Source: Saccharothrix sp. S26
GTDB taxonomy: Bacteria; Actinomycetota; Actinomycetes; Mycobacteriales; Pseudonocardiaceae
Direction: 5' to 3'
NCBI RefSeq assembly: GCF_021390395.1
Contig: NZ_JAJUWT010000035.1
Span: 20,247-84,246 of the forward strand
DNA length: 64,000 nucleotides
Shown here piece by piece: positions 35,853 to 43,831 of this stretch (positions within the stretch are counted from its first letter, which is position 1; each line of letters begins with the position of its first letter). A model generated the notes under the pieces. The model searched no databases. It was not told the DNA's origin and was given only the letters and a program-made list of their open reading frames with translations. The position numbers and the translations under genes were made by a program.

Positions 35853-37295
35853 GTGTCCAAGGTGCTCACTTACCTCCCCGCCGGCGAACACGTCGGCATC
35901 GCGTTCTCCGGTGGTCTCGATACGTCCGTGGCGGTCGCCTGGATGCGTGAGAAGGGCGCGGTGCCGTGCACGTACACCGCGGACATCGGTCAGTACGACG
36001 AGCCCGACATCGCATCGGTGCCCGGCCGCGCCGAGGTCTACGGCGCCGAGATCGCCCGGCTGGTCGACTGCCGCGCGGCCCTGGTCGAGGAAGGTCTCGC
36101 GGCGCTGGCCTGCGGCGCGTTCCACATCCGCTCCGGCGGCCGCGCCTACTTCAACACCACGCCGCTCGGCCGGGCCGTGACGGGCACCATGCTGGTGCGC
36201 GCCATGCTCGACGACGACGTCCAGATCTGGGGCGACGGCTCCACCTACAAGGGCAACGACATCGAGCGGTTCTACCGCTACGGCCTGCTGGCCAACCCGT
36301 CGCTGCGGATCTACAAGCCGTGGCTGGACGCCGAGTTCGTCGGTGAGCTCGGCGGCCGCACCGAGATGTCGGAGTGGCTGCTGGCCCGCGGCCTGCCGTA
36401 CCGGGCGAGCACGGAGAAGGCCTACTCCACCGACGCGAACATCTGGGGCGCGACGCACGAGGCCAAGGCGTTGGAACACCTCGACGCGGGCATCGAGATC
36501 GTGGACCCGATCATGGGCGTGCGGTTCTGGGACCCCGAGGTCGAGATCGCCACCGAGGACGTCTCGATCGGCTTCGACCAGGGCCGCCCGGTGACGATCA
36601 ACGGCAAGGAGTTCTCCTCCGCCGTCGACCTGGTGCTGGAGGCCAACGCCATCGGCGGCCGGCACGGCATGGGCATGTCCGACCAGATCGAGAACCGGGT
36701 CATCGAGGCCAAGAGCCGCGGCATCTACGAGGCGCCGGGCATGGCTCTGCTGCACGCCGCCTACGAGCGGCTGGTCAACGCGATCCACAACGAGGACACC
36801 CTCGCCGCCTACCACACCGAGGGGCGCAAGCTGGGTCGGCTGCTGTACGAGGGCCGTTGGCTGGACCCGCAGGCGCTGATGGTGCGCGAGTCGTTGCAGC
36901 GCTGGGTCGGCACGGCGGTGACCGGCGAGGTGACGTTGCGCCTGCGCCGCGGCGACGACTACTCGATCATGGACACGACCGGTCCGTCGTTCAGCTACCA
37001 CCCGGACAAGCTGTCGATGGAGCGCACCGAGGACTCGGCGTTCGGGCCGGTCGACCGCATCGGCCAGCTCACCATGCGCAACCTCGACATCGCCGACTCG
37101 CGCGCCAAGCTGGAGCAGTACGCCGGGCTGGGCATGGTCGGCAGCCAGTCGGCGCTGATCGGCACGCCGCAGGTGACGCCGACCGAGCTGATCGGCGCGA
37201 TGCCCGAGGGTGGCGCCGAGGTCATCGCCTCGCGCGGCGAGGTGCCCGACGACGAGCTGCTCGACCACGCCGCCCTGGAAGCCGGCAACGACTGA
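35853..37295 (+). CDS. argG: Argininosuccinate synthase (long, E. coli-type form)
   Basis: A 480-residue enzyme that condenses citrulline and aspartate with ATP in arginine synthesis. The ATP loop is IAFSGGLDTSVAVAW near residue 18, followed by YTADIGQYDEPDI, then IWGDGSTYKGNDIERFYRYG and AYSTDANIWGATHEAKALEH. The length (about 480 instead of 400) and these blocks place it with the long E. coli-type ArgG rather than the usual actinobacterial short form, which is normally linked to argH. It starts at GTG 35853 without an obvious ribosome-binding site, close behind the possible ARG box. It may be a second, horizontally acquired synthase. Confidence 0.93.
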   Translation: MSKVLTYLPAGEHVGIAFSGGLDTSVAVAWMREKGAVPCTYTADIGQYDEPDIASVPGRAEVYGAEIARLVDCRAALVEEGLAALACGAFHIRSGGRAYFNTTPLGRAVTGTMLVRAMLDDDVQIWGDGSTYKGNDIERFYRYGLLANPSLRIYKPWLDAEFVGELGGRTEMSEWLLARGLPYRASTEKAYSTDANIWGATHEAKALEHLDAGIEIVDPIMGVRFWDPEVEIATEDVSIGFDQGRPVTINGKEFSSAVDLVLEANAIGGRHGMGMSDQIENRVIEAKSRGIYEAPGMALLHAAYERLVNAIHNEDTLAAYHTEGRKLGRLLYEGRWLDPQALMVRESLQRWVGTAVTGEVTLRLRRGDDYSIMDTTGPSFSYHPDKLSMERTEDSAFGPVDRIGQLTMRNLDIADSRAKLEQYAGLGMVGSQSALIGTPQVTPTELIGAMPEGGAEVIASRGEVPDDELLDHAALEAGND

Positions 37296-37309
37296 CGGCG
37301 GTCGGACCA

Positions 37310-37356
37310 CCGGACGCGCGTGCCCCGCTCAGGTCGGGCGGGGCACGCGCGTCCGG
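37310..37356 (+). terminator. Strong hairpin terminator after argG
   Basis: A perfect 19-bp stem (37310-37328 with 37338-37356) closed by a 9-base loop, 14 bp after the argG stop. The stem contains GACGCGCGTGCCCC. No U-run follows. Confidence 0.85.
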
Positions 37357-37446
37357 CGTCACGACGTCGGCAACCGCGGAGAAGCAGCGTGCCGACCGCC
37401 GGTGTGAGACTCCCCGTACCTCGCTCCGAGCGGAAGGCAGGGCGGC

Positions 37447-38074
37447 ATGGACGACTCCACGGTACTGCTGCTGTTCCCGATCACCGTGGCCGTCATCATG
37501 CTCGGCCTCGCCTGACGCTGACGGTGGAGGACTTCCGGCGGGTGGTGCGGTACCCGCGGGCGATGGTGGTCTGCCTGGTGTGCCGGATGCTTGTGCTGCC
37601 CGCGATCTGCCTCGGCCTGGTCGTCGTGTCCGGGCTGCGGCCGGAGTCGGCGACCGGCATGATGCTGTTGGCCGCCTCGCCGGGCGTCAGCACGGCCAGC
37701 CTCTACAGCCACCTCTTCAAGGGTGACGTGGCGCTGAACATCTCGACGAGGTGTTCCGGATCCTCGGCGACATCGTCCTCGTGGTGGTGCCGTTCAACCT
37801 GTCCGGCCTGGCGATCGGGTACTCCGGTCCCCGGCCGGCGGAGGTCTCCCCGCGCGGGTCGATCGCGTCGGCGTTCGAGATCGGCCCGCACAACACCCCG
37901 CTGTCGATCGCGATCGCGATGAGCCAGTCGTTGCTGAACAGCACCGAGATGGCGATGCCGTCGGTGGCCTACGGCTTCGCCATGTTCTTCACGGCCCTGG
38001 TCTTCGGCCTGGTCGTGGCCCGCCGCGTGCCCGCGCCGACCGCAGACCGGGCGGTCACGCCGAGCGGGACCTGA
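37447..38074 (+). pseudogene. Bile acid:sodium symporter (BASS) family transporter, decayed
   Basis: MDDSTVLLLFPITVAVIMLG opens the gene. A one-base loss then moves the frame to LTVEDFRRVVRYPRAMVVCL and MMLLAASPGVSTASLYSHLF. A second frame change with a deletion near 37740 leads to FRILGDIVLVVVPFNLSGLA, ASAFEIGPHNTPLSIAIAMS and the C-terminal helix. The blocks are those of BASS transporters, but about a third of the protein is gone. The gene cannot make a working transporter. Confidence 0.85.
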
Positions 38075-38097
38075 CCTTCGCCGGCCGAAGTCCTCCG

Positions 38098-38135
38098 GCC
38101 CGCACCGGTCCGCGCGTGACGCGGCCGGTGCGGGC
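38098..38135. terminator. Hairpin between convergent genes
   Basis: GCCCGCACCGG at 38098-38108 pairs with CCGGTGCGGGC at 38125-38135. It lies between the symporter relic and the flavoprotein gene, which converge here, and could serve both. Confidence 0.65.
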
Positions 38136-38146
38136 GTCGTCGGGCG

Positions 38147-39163
38147 TCACCAGCCGTGGCGGCGGTCGCCGGCGACCAGCTCGGCGACCCGGGCCTCGGA
38201 CGCGGCGGAGAACGGGTCGCGGCGGGCCTCGACGGCCAGGCGGGTCTCCTCCGCGATCAGGTCGGCGTTGATCTGCGCACCCGCCGTGGCGCCCGCCGCG
38301 GCGGCCGCGCCGACCTGCGCGGACAGGTCGGTGACGTTGCCCGCGACCCACACGCCGGGCACGTCGATGCGGCCGGTCGCGTCAGCGGGGACGTGCTCGC
38401 CCATCCCGGACGGGTGCGGCACGGGCCGCAGCCCCAGCGCGGCCAGGAAACCGGCGCGGGCCACCATCCGCGACCCGACCGCGACCACCTCGCGGCCGAC
38501 CGTGCGGCCGTCGGTCAGCCGCACGCCGACGATGCGGTCCCCGGCGATCTCCAACGACGCCACCTCGCCCGGTACGACGTCGACTCCGCGCGCGGCCAAC
38601 TGCTCGGCCTGCTCGGCGGTCGGCGGGTGGTCGTGGGAGAAGAGCGTGACGTCGGCGCTCAGCTGCCGGAACAGCAACGCCTGGTGCACTGCCATGGGTC
38701 CGGTGGCCAGCACGCCGATCGCCTGGTCGCGCACCTCCCACCCGTGGCAGTACGGGCAGTGCACGACGTCGCGGCCCCACCGCTCGCGCAGCCCCGGCAC
38801 GTCCGGCAGCTCGTCCACCAGGCCCGTGGTCACCAGCAGCCGGCGCGCGCGGACCGTGCGGCCGTCGGCCAGCGACACCACGAACCGGTCGTCCTCCCGG
38901 GTCACGGCCTCGACCTCGCCGCGGACGACGTGACCGCCGTAGCCGCGGACCTCCGCACGGCCGCGTTCCACCAGCTCGGCGGGCGGCATCCCGTCCCTGG
39001 CCAGCAGGCCGTGCACACCGTCGGCCGGCGCGTTGCGCGGCGACCCGGCGTCGATCACGACCACGGACCGCCTCGACCGCGCCAGCATCAGCGCCCCGTT
39101 CAACCCGGCGGCGCCGCCGCCTACCACCACCACGTCGTAGCTGTCACGCAGCTGAAAGGTCAT
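38147..39163 (-). CDS. Thioredoxin reductase-like FAD-dependent oxidoreductase
   Basis: A 338-residue flavoprotein. The FAD loop is VVVVGGGAAGLNGALMLARS, the redox pair is in HCPYCHGWE, the second dinucleotide region follows (VLATGPMAVHQALLFRQL), and VWVAGNVTDLSAQVGAAAAA is the C-terminal FAD block. The NADPH-loop region lacks the usual GGGDSA form (VLATGPMA), a trait of diverged TrxR-like proteins that may use another donor or act as oxidases on dithiols. GGAGG precedes two adjacent ATGs (39166, 39163); I use the second. A pair of overlapping palindromes lies 38 bp upstream. Confidence 0.9.
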   Translation of the reverse strand: MTFQLRDSYDVVVVGGGAAGLNGALMLARSRRSVVVIDAGSPRNAPADGVHGLLARDGMPPAELVERGRAEVRGYGGHVVRGEVEAVTREDDRFVVSLADGRTVRARRLLVTTGLVDELPDVPGLRERWGRDVVHCPYCHGWEVRDQAIGVLATGPMAVHQALLFRQLSADVTLFSHDHPPTAEQAEQLAARGVDVVPGEVASLEIAGDRIVGVRLTDGRTVGREVVAVGSRMVARAGFLAALGLRPVPHPSGMGEHVPADATGRIDVPGVWVAGNVTDLSAQVGAAAAAGATAGAQINADLIAEETRLAVEARRDPFSAASEARVAELVAGDRRHGW

Positions 39164-39200
39164 CATGACCACCTCCGTGACCACCATGCGCGCGGTGCGA

Positions 39201-39238
39201 CCGGATCGGCAAACCTTGTTGCCGATCCGGCAACAAGG
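39201..39238. promoter_or_regulatory. Two overlapping palindromes, probable operator
   Basis: CCGGATCGGCAA (39201-39212) pairs with TTGCCGATCCGG (39219-39230). CCTTGTTGCCG (39214-39224) pairs with CGGCAACAAGG (39228-39238). They share the middle arm, giving three TTGCCG half-sites in alternating orientation. They lie between the divergent flavoprotein and hen1 genes and could bind a dimeric regulator in two registers, or form competing RNA hairpins in the flavoprotein leader. Confidence 0.65.
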
Positions 39239-39301
39239 GTCGTGAGGGCGTTCACCTAATTCGGCAGCGGTGAAGGTTCTTGCTCGTCCACACTGGACGA
39301 C

Positions 39302-40651
39302 GTGCTGCTCACCCTGACCACGACCCACCGCCCGGCCACCGCGCTCAGCCACCTGCTGCACAAACACCCCGACCGGGCGCAGTCGTTCAGCACGTCCTCC
39401 GGCACCGCGCACGTGTTCTACCCGCGCGCGGACGAGGAGGAGTGCACGGTCGCGCTCCTGCTGGAGGTCGACCCGGTCGCCCTGGTGCGCGGTCCCGGCA
39501 GCACGCTCACCCAGTACGTCAACGACCGGCCGTACGTCGCCGGCTCGTTGCTGACCGTCGCGCTCGGCTCGGTGTTCCGCACCGCCCTCAACGGCCGCAG
39601 CAAGAGCCACGCGGACGTCGCCGCCACGCCGATCCCGCTCACCGTGCGCGTCCCCGTCCTGCCGCACCGCCTGGTGGAACGGCTGTTCACGCCGTTGGGC
39701 TGGACGGCGCACGTCACACCGCTCCCGCTCGACGACGGCGAGGACTCCCGGTACGCCGACGTCACGCTCACCGGCACCCTCAAGCTCTCCGACGCCCTGA
39801 AGCACCTGTACGTGCTGCTGCCCGTCCTCGACGGCGACAAGCACTACTGGGTCTCCGAGGACGAGGTCGACAAGCTGCTGCGCGCGGGGGAGGGGTGGCT
39901 GGGCACGCACCCCGACCGCGAGCTGATCACCACCCGGTACCTGATGCGCCGCCGTCCGCTGGTGCAGTCCGCGCTGGCCCGCCTGGCCGACGTGGAGGAG
40001 GTCGAGCCGGAGGAGCTGGACAACGCGCTCGTGGAGCCGAAGGTCTCGCTGGCCGCGCAACGCCGTGACGCGATCCTCGACCAGCTCCAGCGGGCCGGTG
40101 CGCGGTCCGTGCTCGACCTGGGCTGCGGCGGCGGCGCGTTGCTGCGCGCCCTGCTGGAACACCCGGAGTTCACCCGGATCCAGGGCGTGGACGTGTCCGC
40201 GAGCGCGCTGGCCACCGCCGCGCGCAAGCTGCACGTGGACAGGATGTCGGACCGGCAGCGCGCCCGCCTGACGTTGCGCCAGTCGTCGCTGACCTACGCC
40301 GACCCTGACCTGAAGGGTTACGACGCCGCCGTGCTGATGGAAGTGGTGGAGCACCTCGACCCGGACCGCCTGCCCGCGCTGGAGCACTCGGTGTTCGCCG
40401 TCGCGCGTCCGGGCACGGTCCTGGTCACCACGCCGAACGTCGAGTACAACGCGCTGTTCGAGACGTTGCCCGAAGGTCGGCACCGGCACTCCGACCACCG
40501 CTTCGAGTGGACCAGGGCCGAGTTCGAGGAGTGGACGACCGGCGTCGCGCGGCGGCGCGGCTACACCGTGCGCCACCTGCCGATCGGCCCGGTGGACGCC
40601 GAGCGCGGCGCGCCGACCCAGCTCGCCGTGTTCAGCCTGGGGGAGGACTGA
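39302..40651 (+). CDS. hen1: Hen1: 3'-terminal RNA ribose 2'-O-methyltransferase
   Basis: A 449-residue bacterial Hen1. The N-terminal half (LTLTTTHRPATALSHLLHKH, then QSFSTSSGTAHVFYP) is the domain that partners Pnkp and its ligase activity. The C-terminal methyltransferase has the SAM motif SVLDLGCGGGALLRALLEHP, the metal-binding MEVVEHLDPDRL and the His of RHSDHRFEWTR. It marks the 3' end at the break site before repair so that the same toxin cannot cut again. Its stop overlaps the Pnkp start (TGATG), the usual coupling. It starts at GTG 39302 without a clear ribosome-binding site. Confidence 0.95.
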   Translation: MLLTLTTTHRPATALSHLLHKHPDRAQSFSTSSGTAHVFYPRADEEECTVALLLEVDPVALVRGPGSTLTQYVNDRPYVAGSLLTVALGSVFRTALNGRSKSHADVAATPIPLTVRVPVLPHRLVERLFTPLGWTAHVTPLPLDDGEDSRYADVTLTGTLKLSDALKHLYVLLPVLDGDKHYWVSEDEVDKLLRAGEGWLGTHPDRELITTRYLMRRRPLVQSALARLADVEEVEPEELDNALVEPKVSLAAQRRDAILDQLQRAGARSVLDLGCGGGALLRALLEHPEFTRIQGVDVSASALATAARKLHVDRMSDRQRARLTLRQSSLTYADPDLKGYDAAVLMEVVEHLDPDRLPALEHSVFAVARPGTVLVTTPNVEYNALFETLPEGRHRHSDHRFEWTRAEFEEWTTGVARRRGYTVRHLPIGPVDAERGAPTQLAVFSLGED

Positions 40652-43140
40652 TGGAGCTGAAGATCCCCGACCTCTGCCTGGTGGTGCTGGTCGGCGCCTC
40701 CGGCTCGGGCAAGTCCACGTTCGCGCGCAGGCACTTCCTGCCGACGCAGGTGCTGTCCAGCGACTTCTTCCGCGGCCTGGTCGCCGACGACGAGAACGAC
40801 CAGTCGGCGTCGGCCGCCGCGTTCGAGGCGCTGCACTTCGTGGCGGGCAAGCGGCTGGACGCGGGCCGCACCACGGTGGTCGACGCCACCAACGTGCAGC
40901 GGGCCGATCGCGCGCACCTGGTCGAGCTGGCCCGTGAGCACAACGTGCTGCCGGTCGCGATCGTGCTCGACCTGCCGGAGGAGGTCTGCCTGGCCCGCAA
41001 CGCCTCCCGCCCGGACCGCGACTTCGGCCCGCACGTCGTGCGCCGGCACCGCGCCGCGCTGCGCAAGTCGCTGAAGCACCTGGGCAAGGAGGGCTTCAAG
41101 CGGGTGCACGTGCTGCGGTCGCAGGCCGAGGTGGACGACGCGGTGATCGTGCCGGAGCGGCTGCTCAACGACCTGCGGCACGAGACCGGGCCGTTCGACG
41201 TGATCGGTGACGTGCACGGCTGCCGCGCGGAGCTGGAGGAGCTGCTGGTCGCGCTCGGCTACGCGCTGGTGCGCGACGACGAGGGACGTCCGGTGGACGC
41301 GGTTCCGCCGGCGGGACGGCGGGCGGCGTTCGTCGGCGACCTGGTCGACCGCGGGCCGGACACGCCCGGTGTGCTGCGGCTGGTCATGGGCATGGTCGAG
41401 GCCGGGCACGCGTTCGCCGTGTGCGGCAACCACGAGCAGAAGCTGGTGCGTGCCCTGCGCGGGCGCAACGTCCAGGTCACGCACGGCCTGGCGGAGTCGC
41501 TGGCGCAGTTGGCGGCCGAGCCGGAGGAGTTCCGCGAGCGCGTCGTGCGGTTCTGCGACGGCCTGGTGGCGCACTACGTGCTCGACGGCGGTGACCTGGT
41601 GATCGCGCACGCGGGCCTGCCCGAGCGCTACCACGGCCGGGCGTCGGCACGGGTGCGCGGCTTCGCGCTCTACGGCGACACGACCGGTGAGACCGACGAG
41701 TACGGCCTGCCGGTGCGCTACCCGTGGGCCGCGGAGTACCGCGGCAAGGCCACCGTGCTCTACGGGCACACGCCCACACCGCAGGTCGAGTGGATCAACA
41801 ACACGCTGTGCCTGGACACGGGCGTGGTGTTCGGCGGCAGGCTCACCGCGTTGCGCTACCCGGAGCGCGAGGTCGTGTCGGTGGACGCGCACGAGGTCTG
41901 GTACGAGCCCGTGCGCCCGCTGGTCGTGCCCGAGGCGGAACGGGAGCCGGACGTGCTCGCGCTGTCCGACGTGACCGGCCGCCGGTTCGTCGAGACGGCC
42001 CACCGCGGCCGGATCGGGATCCGCCCGGAGCAGGCCGCGTCGGCGTTGGAGGTGATGAGCCGCTTCGCGATCGACCCGCACCACCTGCTGTACCTGCCGC
42101 CGACGATGGCCCCGACGGCCACCTCGCAGCGGCCGGACGTGCTGGAGCACCCCGAGGACGCCTTCGCCGAGTACCGCGGGGCGGGCGTGCGCGAGGTGAT
42201 CTGCGAGGAGAAGCACATGGGGTCGCGCGCGGTGGTCCTGGTGCGCGAGGACGGCGGAGGTGTGGTCCACACGCGGACCGGTCGGGCGTTCTTCGACCCG
42301 CCGTTGGCCGACGAGCTGCTGGCGGGCGTGCGTGCCGAGGTGACGCGGGCCGGCCTGTGGGACGAGCTCGACACCGACTGGCTGCTGCTCGACGCCGAGC
42401 TGCTGCCGTGGAACGCCAAGGCGGCGGGGCTGATCAAGGAGCAGTACGCCTCGGTCGGCGCGGCGGCCGCGGGTGCGCTCGGCGTGGCGGTGGACGTGCT
42501 CGCGCGGGCCGCCGAACGGGGTGTCGACGTCGGCGACCTGCTGGGGCGCACGCGCGGCCGGCTGGCCAACGCGACCGGCTACCGTGACGCGTTCCGGCGG
42601 TACGTGCGGCCGACCGACGGCCTGTCCGGCGTCACGCTCGCGCCGTTCCAGCTGCTCGCCGCGCGCGGCCGGACGTTCCACGACCGCGACCACCTGTGGC
42701 ACCTGGACGTGCTCGGCCGCCTGCGGGGCGAGCTGTTCACCCCGACCCGGCACCTGGTCGTCGACACGACGGACGACGAGCAGGTCGCCGCGGGCATCCG
42801 CTGGTGGGAGGACCTGACCGCGGCGGGCGGCGAGGGCATGGTCGTCAAGCCGCTGGCGAACCTGGTCCGCGGCGAGCGCGGCCTGGTGCAGCCGGGCGTG
42901 AAGGTGCGCGGGCGCGAGTACCTGCGGATCATCTACGGCCCGGACTACACCGAGCCGGAGAACCTGGAGCGGCTGCGCAAGCGTGCCCTGGGCGCGAAGC
43001 GCGCGCTCGCGATCCGCGAGTACGCGCTGGGTCTGGAGGCGCTGGAACGCGTGGTGCGCGACGAGCCGCTGTGGCGCGTGCACGAGTGCGTGTTCGCCGT
43101 GCTCGCGCTGGAGTCGGAGCCGGTGGACCCGCGGCTGTGA
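40651..43140 (+). CDS. pnkp: Pnkp: polynucleotide kinase-phosphatase-adenylyltransferase
   Basis: An 829-residue three-domain RNA-repair enzyme. The kinase domain has the P-loop GASGSGKST at 15-23. The metallophosphatase domain has GDVHG at 186-190, then GDLVDRGPD and GNHEQK. The ligase-like nucleotidyltransferase domain has its adenylated Lys at 521 in EEKHMGSRAV and later GEGMVVKPL. It heals 5'-OH and 2',3'-cyclic-phosphate ends of cut RNA, typically tRNA nicked by ribotoxins, and with Hen1 seals them. The start overlaps the hen1 stop. Confidence 0.96.
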   Translation: MELKIPDLCLVVLVGASGSGKSTFARRHFLPTQVLSSDFFRGLVADDENDQSASAAAFEALHFVAGKRLDAGRTTVVDATNVQRADRAHLVELAREHNVLPVAIVLDLPEEVCLARNASRPDRDFGPHVVRRHRAALRKSLKHLGKEGFKRVHVLRSQAEVDDAVIVPERLLNDLRHETGPFDVIGDVHGCRAELEELLVALGYALVRDDEGRPVDAVPPAGRRAAFVGDLVDRGPDTPGVLRLVMGMVEAGHAFAVCGNHEQKLVRALRGRNVQVTHGLAESLAQLAAEPEEFRERVVRFCDGLVAHYVLDGGDLVIAHAGLPERYHGRASARVRGFALYGDTTGETDEYGLPVRYPWAAEYRGKATVLYGHTPTPQVEWINNTLCLDTGVVFGGRLTALRYPEREVVSVDAHEVWYEPVRPLVVPEAEREPDVLALSDVTGRRFVETAHRGRIGIRPEQAASALEVMSRFAIDPHHLLYLPPTMAPTATSQRPDVLEHPEDAFAEYRGAGVREVICEEKHMGSRAVVLVREDGGGVVHTRTGRAFFDPPLADELLAGVRAEVTRAGLWDELDTDWLLLDAELLPWNAKAAGLIKEQYASVGAAAAGALGVAVDVLARAAERGVDVGDLLGRTRGRLANATGYRDAFRRYVRPTDGLSGVTLAPFQLLAARGRTFHDRDHLWHLDVLGRLRGELFTPTRHLVVDTTDDEQVAAGIRWWEDLTAAGGEGMVVKPLANLVRGERGLVQPGVKVRGREYLRIIYGPDYTEPENLERLRKRALGAKRALAIREYALGLEALERVVRDEPLWRVHECVFAVLALESEPVDPRL

Positions 43141-43148
43141 GCGTGACG

Positions 43149-43194
43149 GGAGCCGGGCGTCACGAGGTGCGCACGACCTCGCGCGCCCGGCTCC
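43149..43194. terminator. Branched hairpin between convergent genes
   Basis: GGAGCCGGGCG (43149-43159) pairs with CGCCCGGCTCC (43184-43194), and the loop contains an inner CGAGGT/ACCTCG stem. It overlaps the 3' end of the leftward membrane-protein gene and lies 9 bp after the pnkp stop; it may terminate both transcripts. Confidence 0.7.
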
Positions 43195-43774
43195 TCGACC
43201 GAACGGCGCGGACGACCGGGTACACCACCGCCACCAGCAACGACACCGCCGGCAGCGGGACGCCCAGCAGGGTCTGGCCGAGCGCGTAGTCCGCCGCGGG
43301 CACGGCCAGGCACAGCGCGAACGCCCACGGCGGCGCGGTCTTCGGCTTGGCGGGCGACGCCCACGGCGTCCGCTTGAACGGTTTGGCCACCGACAGCCAC
43401 ACCTGGCACGCCAGCGCCGACGCCATCAGCAGCGAGCCGACCCGCATGAGCAGCGGCGAGCCGTCCGGGCCCAGGTTCGGGCTGAGCACGGCGATGCCGA
43501 CGTAGAGCTGGCTGAGCGTGATCACCGACTTCGCCAGCACCCACCAGTGCCGCAGGTAGCCCCACGGGGTGAGGCCGGACAGCATGAAGCCCGTGAACGC
43601 CGACGTGGTGGCCATGAACTGGAGCACCTGCACGTCGAGCAGCAACGCCACCTCGAACGCCGAGCGGTCGGGCACGGCCAGCGCGTGGTTCACCACCACG
43701 AACAACGCCAGTGCCAGGACCATCCAGCCCGTCGACGACACGACGTGCGCCCAGATCAGCAACTTCCGGCTCAC
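43160..43774 (-). CDS. Integral membrane protein, function unknown
   Basis: A 204-residue protein with about five transmembrane segments (KLLIWAHVVSSTGWMVLALA, VLQFMATTSAFTGFMLSGLT, HWWVLAKSVITLSQLYVGIA, SLLMASALACQVWLSV, LPAVSLLVAVVYPVV). The WAHV and FTGFMLSG blocks recall the DUF2269-like membrane proteins of actinomycetes. GGAGGTGCTC precedes GTG 43774, and a 44-bp palindromic region with TA-rich centre stands just upstream, so expression is probably tightly controlled. No enzymatic motif is visible. Confidence 0.8.
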   Translation of the reverse strand: MSRKLLIWAHVVSSTGWMVLALALFVVVNHALAVPDRSAFEVALLLDVQVLQFMATTSAFTGFMLSGLTPWGYLRHWWVLAKSVITLSQLYVGIAVLSPNLGPDGSPLLMRVGSLLMASALACQVWLSVAKPFKRTPWASPAKPKTAPPWAFALCLAVPAADYALGQTLLGVPLPAVSLLVAVVYPVVRAVRSRSRAREVVRTS

Positions 43775-43780
43775 GAGCAC

Positions 43781-43824
43781 CTCCACTAGTAGCCACACTA
43801 CATATAGTACGGCTACTAGTGGAG
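43781..43824. promoter_or_regulatory. 44-bp palindromic operator region with CTAGTAG repeats
   Basis: CTCCACTAGTAGCC (43781-43794) and GGCTACTAGTGGAG (43811-43824) are perfect inverted copies. Between them ACTA-CATA-TAGT forms a second, smaller inverted repeat. The centre is AT-rich, in contrast with the surroundings. It ends 6 bp before the membrane-protein GTG, covering its ribosome-binding region. Repeated TAGTAG/ACTAGT half-sites suggest a cooperative dimeric regulator such as a GntR/YtrA-like protein; that class is a guess. Confidence 0.7.
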
Positions 43825-43831
43825 TGGTGGC

